Positions 62,888 to 64,000 of a stretch of 64,000 nt of DNA are shown piece after piece; position 1 is the first letter of the stretch, and each line of letters starts with the position of its first letter. The notes beneath the pieces are model-generated. The model searched no databases and was not told the DNA's origin. It worked only from the letters and a program-made list of their open reading frames with translations. This stretch comes from Opisthorchis felineus (taxonomy: Eukaryota > Platyhelminthes > Trematoda > Opisthorchiida > Opisthorchiidae), in contig SJOL01006418.1 in assembly GCA_004794785.1 (NCBI GenBank), positions 182,752 through 246,751 of the forward strand, written 5' to 3'. Made by a program: the position numbers and the translations under genes.

Positions 62888-64000
62888 AATGACCACCTAA
62901 TGCAAGGATGGTGACTTTTTGGTCTTGAAAGTTTACTGCGTAAATAAACAGGAGCTCAGTAACTGAAGCACATTAATCATTGCAAAACTCTATTGCAATG
63001 TGCACAATCCAGTGCATCCGGTGCAAGCAAGTGGCTTCCGAGCGAAAAGCAAAAACCGGGATCAGTGAAGTACGGAGAGCGAAAACGTTACACAGACTTC
63101 GAAAGACGGGGATGCCAGGAGCTTTCTTTAGGATTGACGATAAAATCAATAGTTTATGCGGCAAATGCGGGAAGTAAATATTTCTAAATCACATAAATGC
63201 ACCTTACCTGTCATGGACAAAACGTTTTCCGGGTATTCCTCGCATAGAGACCTGAGCTGCTCTTATCAGTTATATTTGGAACGAATTTTGAGTCCGAGGC
63301 CTAGGAATACAATGTTACTTACCATGAGCCATATAATTAGCAATCAAGAGATTGAATATCTTCATTTAAAGTTAATAATACCGGTTATTCCGTTACTTCT
63401 TATTCATAATCCTGGTTTTAGTTGATCCCCTTGTATTTTTTTGAAAATATATTATCACTTTGGTGGACAGTCTGCTACTATCAGGCCAAAATATCAGGTC
63501 CTAAAATATGCGATATATTTGTTTGGAGTGATGAGAACATCTCGGGCCAATCTTATTAAAGAGTTGGCAGCAAAAACGCGCCTCGATATAAGCACAATTA
63601 AATCTTCACCTCTCTGAGAAAAAGCGCGGGCATACATATAAATATTGACATTGATTCCTCGGCTTATCTGCCCCCAGACACCGCAGAAGATGGCAACTCT
63701 TGAAGCCCATCCAAAGGTTTTTTGGTTGATCATTCCCACTATCGTTTATCTTCGAAGACCATGGTCACAGACATAAAAAGTAAATGCAAGCGATGAATGT
63801 GGAAGGGTTACAGGAGAATTAGAGGAGAATATTAGATAAAAAGAGAAAAGCGTCTCATTCGAAGTCATGCCACCAACAGTTCCAGTCAGACAAGGTGAAT
63901 TCCAACGTATGTAAGAATTTTGGTATGGAAACACGCGTGTACAGACTAACAACCGAGGAAAGGACAAACAATGCTGAATGTTCTTTAAGGTGCGGTAAGC
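62090..64000. other. Right end, no gene supported
   Basis: Contains a plus-strand frame of 111 codons (62188-62523) with no recognisable motif, one undetermined base at 62524, the AT palindrome and several short overlapping frames. A minus-strand frame at 63494-63739 begins with a Trp-rich stretch, but nothing confirms it. Confidence 0.4.
62832..62890. repeat. Perfect palindrome plus (AT)n tract
   Basis: agctgtata-tat-tatacagct forms a 9-bp stem with a 3-base loop at 62832-62852. It is followed directly by about 38 bases of alternating A and T. This is a simple repeat likely to be length-variable. Confidence 0.85.

Overview
The window is eukaryotic nuclear DNA, most likely from a parasitic flatworm (Platyhelminthes; tapeworm or fluke). 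The evidence is low coding density, short protein-coding exons with GT/AG borders separated by introns of 68 bases to about 7.8 kb, and decayed retroelements. One of these is an RTE-like LINE whose translated motifs resemble elements I know from tapeworm and fluke genomes. There is no bacterial gene organisation: no operons, no Shine-Dalgarno sites, and no long intact reading frames. The species assignment is inference.

The main gene lies on the minus strand, from at least 58491 down to 36805. I assembled it from exons whose splice phases agree. Reading 5' to 3' it encodes: the second half of a fibronectin type III (FNIII) domain (58491-58364), a complete FNIII domain (57405-57001), a glycosylated stalk plus one transmembrane helix (53286-53025), the juxtamembrane end and glycine-loop start of a tyrosine-kinase-like domain (51288-51202), the N-lobe (49563-49046), the hinge-to-catalytic-loop region (46486-46310), the C-lobe (38536-37795), and a short cytoplasmic tail (37051-36951 and 36882-36805, ending in TAA). 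The fold signature is that of a receptor tyrosine kinase, but all four core catalytic motifs are altered: beta-3 Lys to Gln, no Glu in helix C, HRD to Tyr-Gly-Leu, and DFG to Asn-Pro-Ile. It therefore looks like a fully degenerate receptor pseudokinase. Its 5' end was not resolved. At least one small juxtamembrane exon also appears to be missing from the model, because the phases on either side of that intron do not match.

Upstream of it, still on the minus strand (59.3-62.1 kb), are three exon-like blocks. They may be 5' exons of the same gene or the end of a neighbouring gene.

The left part (1-36.8 kb) is mostly non-coding. It holds a decayed RTE-like LINE on the minus strand (about 15.48-16.50 kb), a Penelope-like reverse-transcriptase fragment on the plus strand (34.24-34.48 kb), a 460-base assembly gap (19859-20318) with an AT-rich repeat on one side and poly-C on the other, and a few isolated exon-like open frames (2.3, 5.05, 24.4 and 26.7 kb) that I could not identify. 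The right end (62.1-64 kb) holds an AT-rich repeat with a perfect palindrome and no gene I can support.
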